DNA of 64,000 nt, taken from Ifrita kowaldi. Lineage: Eukaryota; Chordata; Aves; Passeriformes; Cinclosomatidae. Both the position numbers and the translations under genes were made by a program. The notes below the pieces were generated by a model that did not search any database, was not told where the DNA came from, and saw only the letters and a program-made list of their open reading frames with translations. Below, piece after piece: positions 61,491 through 64,000 of the stretch (position 1 is its first letter; the number at the start of each line of letters is the position of its first letter). The stretch lies in the NCBI GenBank assembly GCA_013398055.1, contig VZRS01012609.1, positions 250,937 to 314,936 on the forward strand, given 5' to 3'.

Positions 61491-61504
61491 GTGCCCTCTA
61501 ACGG
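61491..61504 (-). promoter_or_regulatory. CTCF-like core motif
   Basis: On the - strand this reads CCGTTAGAGGGCAC, which fits the vertebrate CTCF core (CCASYAGRKGGCRS) at all but the third base. Surrounding DNA keeps several CpGs. Occupancy cannot be judged from sequence. Confidence 0.35.
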
Positions 61505-64000
61505 CTAGGATGCTTTTAACCAAAATGTTCCGATTAACGCACTTTAACCCCAAAACGGTCACTGTCGTTGCTGACAAGCTCAGTACAACTGGTATGATCC
61601 TATTTTCAAGCATTAGTTTAGCTGGTTCTCTTGACTGATAGGATCTCTCTCACACACCAGCTAGTTTATGTTATTTATCATCTGGGCTTTGTAGAGGCTG
61701 AAACGTCTTGTGAATTCAAAGTGAGATCCTACTAAGCTTTACAAGGACTGTAAAGACACAGACAGCCTCTCCGCTCTGCCACACCAGGAATGATGTCTGT
61801 TTGCCCTGTCTGAGAAGCCAGAAAACTCTGCTGGTGCCATGGTGGGGACATGCATGCTTCATCAGCAGTCACCAAAATAAGCACTGGGCAGTGCATAACA
61901 CGTGCATGCCTTTTGTGCAGATGAATTTGATGAACTACAGAGTATACTTCTTAAAGATTCAGAATTCAGTAGACTACAATGAGCAGCTCAGCATTCCCTG
62001 TAATCTGAATAAACCATTCACCTTTTGGAGTCAGGTCATGGGTGTTAACCTGAAAGAGGAACATGACTAACCACTGATCAGGCCAAATTGCCTGGGAAAA
62101 ATGGAAAACTAGGGAGAAACAGAACTATTTCTAAATTTAGGCTTTTCCTTTTACTGCTACTCTCTCACTCCAAGCTGGTGGTGCTGTCACCAACAATTCT
62201 CTAAGCCCTATCAGGGTGTCCTGAGAGTTTTTATGATACATGCCCATGGAGCAATGCAGGAAGCTGCAAGTTTCTGTGCACCTTGTGTGCACTGGCAGAA
62301 TGGAAACTGACTGTCATTTGTTCACGTGTTGGTTAAAATCAATAAGCCTTGGAAGAGTTGTGGAAGAATCATAAGATGCAAAGTAGCTGAGTGATAACAT
62401 AAAGATGTAATTTAGCAAAGATAAATCTAAAGTAATGAACATAAACAAAACCAAACACAACTCTATCTAGATAGAGTGATAGCCTCTAAATCAGATTTTA
62501 CTACTGAGAAAAGTGATCTTGTAGTAATTGTTCATGCAGCGACTCTGATAAAGGCAAATTGAATCACTGAAAAAAAGAGAAGATTAAACAAAACATCATC
62601 ATGATATTATGTTCAAATTCTTTGCTGTGTCTAGAGCTGTCTGTGTCTCTGGTAGTCTCAGCTCAGCAGCTGACAGTCGAAGTAGGAAAGCATGCAGGGA
62701 AGCATGGCAGAGATGATCAGCAACGTGGAGTAGTTTCCATACAAGAAACAATTGAAGAGTCAAAGACACACAGAATTGTGGAAAATGTGAAGAGAACAGT
62801 TGAGAGAGACCACCTGCTGGTTTTCATAGCACAAGAAATTGAGGGAGCAACTGCTTTTTAGCCACAGGTTTAAAAGCAAAAAGTGATCCTTTTTCTCATA
62901 TGCCCCACCTCCATTAAATATTGTAATTAATTGTTACAGGATTTTGGTGGGGTATAAAGACGAGCTGGTCCTATGCCTTAGGAGCGGATTCATCAAGATA
63001 TGCAGGAGCATGATAGATCTTGAGTTCAGGGATTTCCTATCATCCACGGTGGAAGTTGGAAGGAGGAAGAGTGAAATTGTTCATAGAGGCAGGGGGAAGG
63101 AAAGGTAGTCAGAAGTTTGACTTAGAGACCTACAGCTCTGCAGGTCTTACAGATTTTGTCTGCCTTTGTACTGCTGAATGTGAGAAAAAGAGCATGTGAG
63201 AGAGTGACTTGTGGCTGAAGCACTAATGAAGGTCTGTGTCCCCTGTGGCTTAATCAGATATTTGACTCTTTTCCTGAAAATCATGAGACAGAGGAAAAGC
63301 AGATGCATGTGTGATTTTTATTTTGGCATTTACCAATGATATAAAAGCTTGGCATTGCTCAAAATGTTCTATGTTGAAACCCTTCCCTAGAGTATTCAAG
63401 TACTGATAAAAAACAGTTTAAAGCTAGGAGATGTCGTTTCTTCTCATCTGGCACCCAAAGACTGCTTTTTCTTCTCAGCTGCCCTTAAATTTTGTCTACT
63501 GATTTACCTTTGCGTCCATCTCCTAGAAAGATAATCAATTTGGATATGAGGGTATTAAGGTTTGGTAGATCCGATGCTCTCTTCAGCTCATTCCAACAGC
63601 AAATCTCAATATTAAAAACACTTAGCTAATTATAATTTGAATTCACCTTGTTTTTTCACTCAACCATGAATTACTACTATGCCTTTTTCTACAGAATAAA
63701 ATTCCAAACCTGGTGTTTGTCTCTCTGGAGAGCTGATCACACACCAACTATGTCTCTTGCTGTGGTATTTGCAGTACATGGACAGAAAGCTCTATGCAGT
63801 GCAAAGTTGCTCTCATCCTCTTGCCTCTCCCCCAGTTAATGTGCTCCCGTGACTGAGGATGCTCTGTCAGGACTCTCAACCTCCTTTTGGATAAACTAAG
63901 GAAAGAAAACTCTTCAAGTTCTTGAGTCTGTCAAGAAAAGCATCATTCTTCAGACTTAAAATAACATTTATGGTTGCTTCCTACCTCAGAACACTCTTTA

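Larger units (their letters stand above)
57993..64000. other. Unique non-coding sequence
   Basis: About 6 kb to the end of the window with no recognisable exon or transposon. It holds a 16-bp tandem duplication at 59950, an imperfect direct repeat at 60713 and 60875, and a CTCF-like motif at 61491. CpGs are slightly more frequent around 61350-61580 than in the flanks. Confidence 0.6.

Noticed and set aside
1..64000. CRISPR arrays, operons, phage or plasmid modules
   Set aside because: No regularly spaced repeats, no dense coding and no bacterial signals; repeats and base composition are those of a vertebrate nuclear genome.

Overview
The window looks like avian nuclear DNA, mostly intergenic or intronic. 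The evidence is the repeat content. There are at least six CR1 LINE fragments with the 3' end typical of birds (GGTTGGAAGGGACC-type sequence and ATTCTGTG-type tails). There are also two solo LTRs of endogenous retrovirus families that I recognise from bird genomes, probably Neoaves; the exact lineage is inference. CpG dinucleotides are scarce almost everywhere, as expected for methylated vertebrate DNA. I found no convincing protein-coding exon, no rRNA or tRNA gene, no CRISPR array and nothing bacterial. The longest open frames are either inside repeats or look random in composition.

Layout. 1-720: unique sequence with a G/T-rich tract. 720-1416: CR1, + strand. 1417-5999: unique. 6000-7021: solo LTR, - strand. 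7022-20007: unique, with one possible POU site and one block that keeps CpGs. 20008-20140: very old repeat remnant. 22743-23640: CR1, - strand, with an internal deletion that removes the reverse transcriptase core and a 20-bp perfect inverted repeat at its 5' edge. 29389-29431: scrap of CR1. 29690-30045: the only CpG island, with about 40 CpGs in some 340 bp; this is the best candidate for a promoter or first exon. 30331-30652 and 36641-37472: CR1, - strand. 41877-42456: solo LTR, + strand. 46310-46440 and 46955-47466: CR1, + strand. 53069-53122: near-perfect 54-nt hairpin. The rest is unique sequence with simple repeats and a CTCF-like motif near 61.5 kb.

No genes can be shown to work together here. 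The features are decayed transposons, local duplications and a few possible regulatory sites. I see no sign of a new multi-gene system. The items most worth a second look are the CpG island, the internally deleted CR1 with its edge palindrome, and the 54-nt hairpin.
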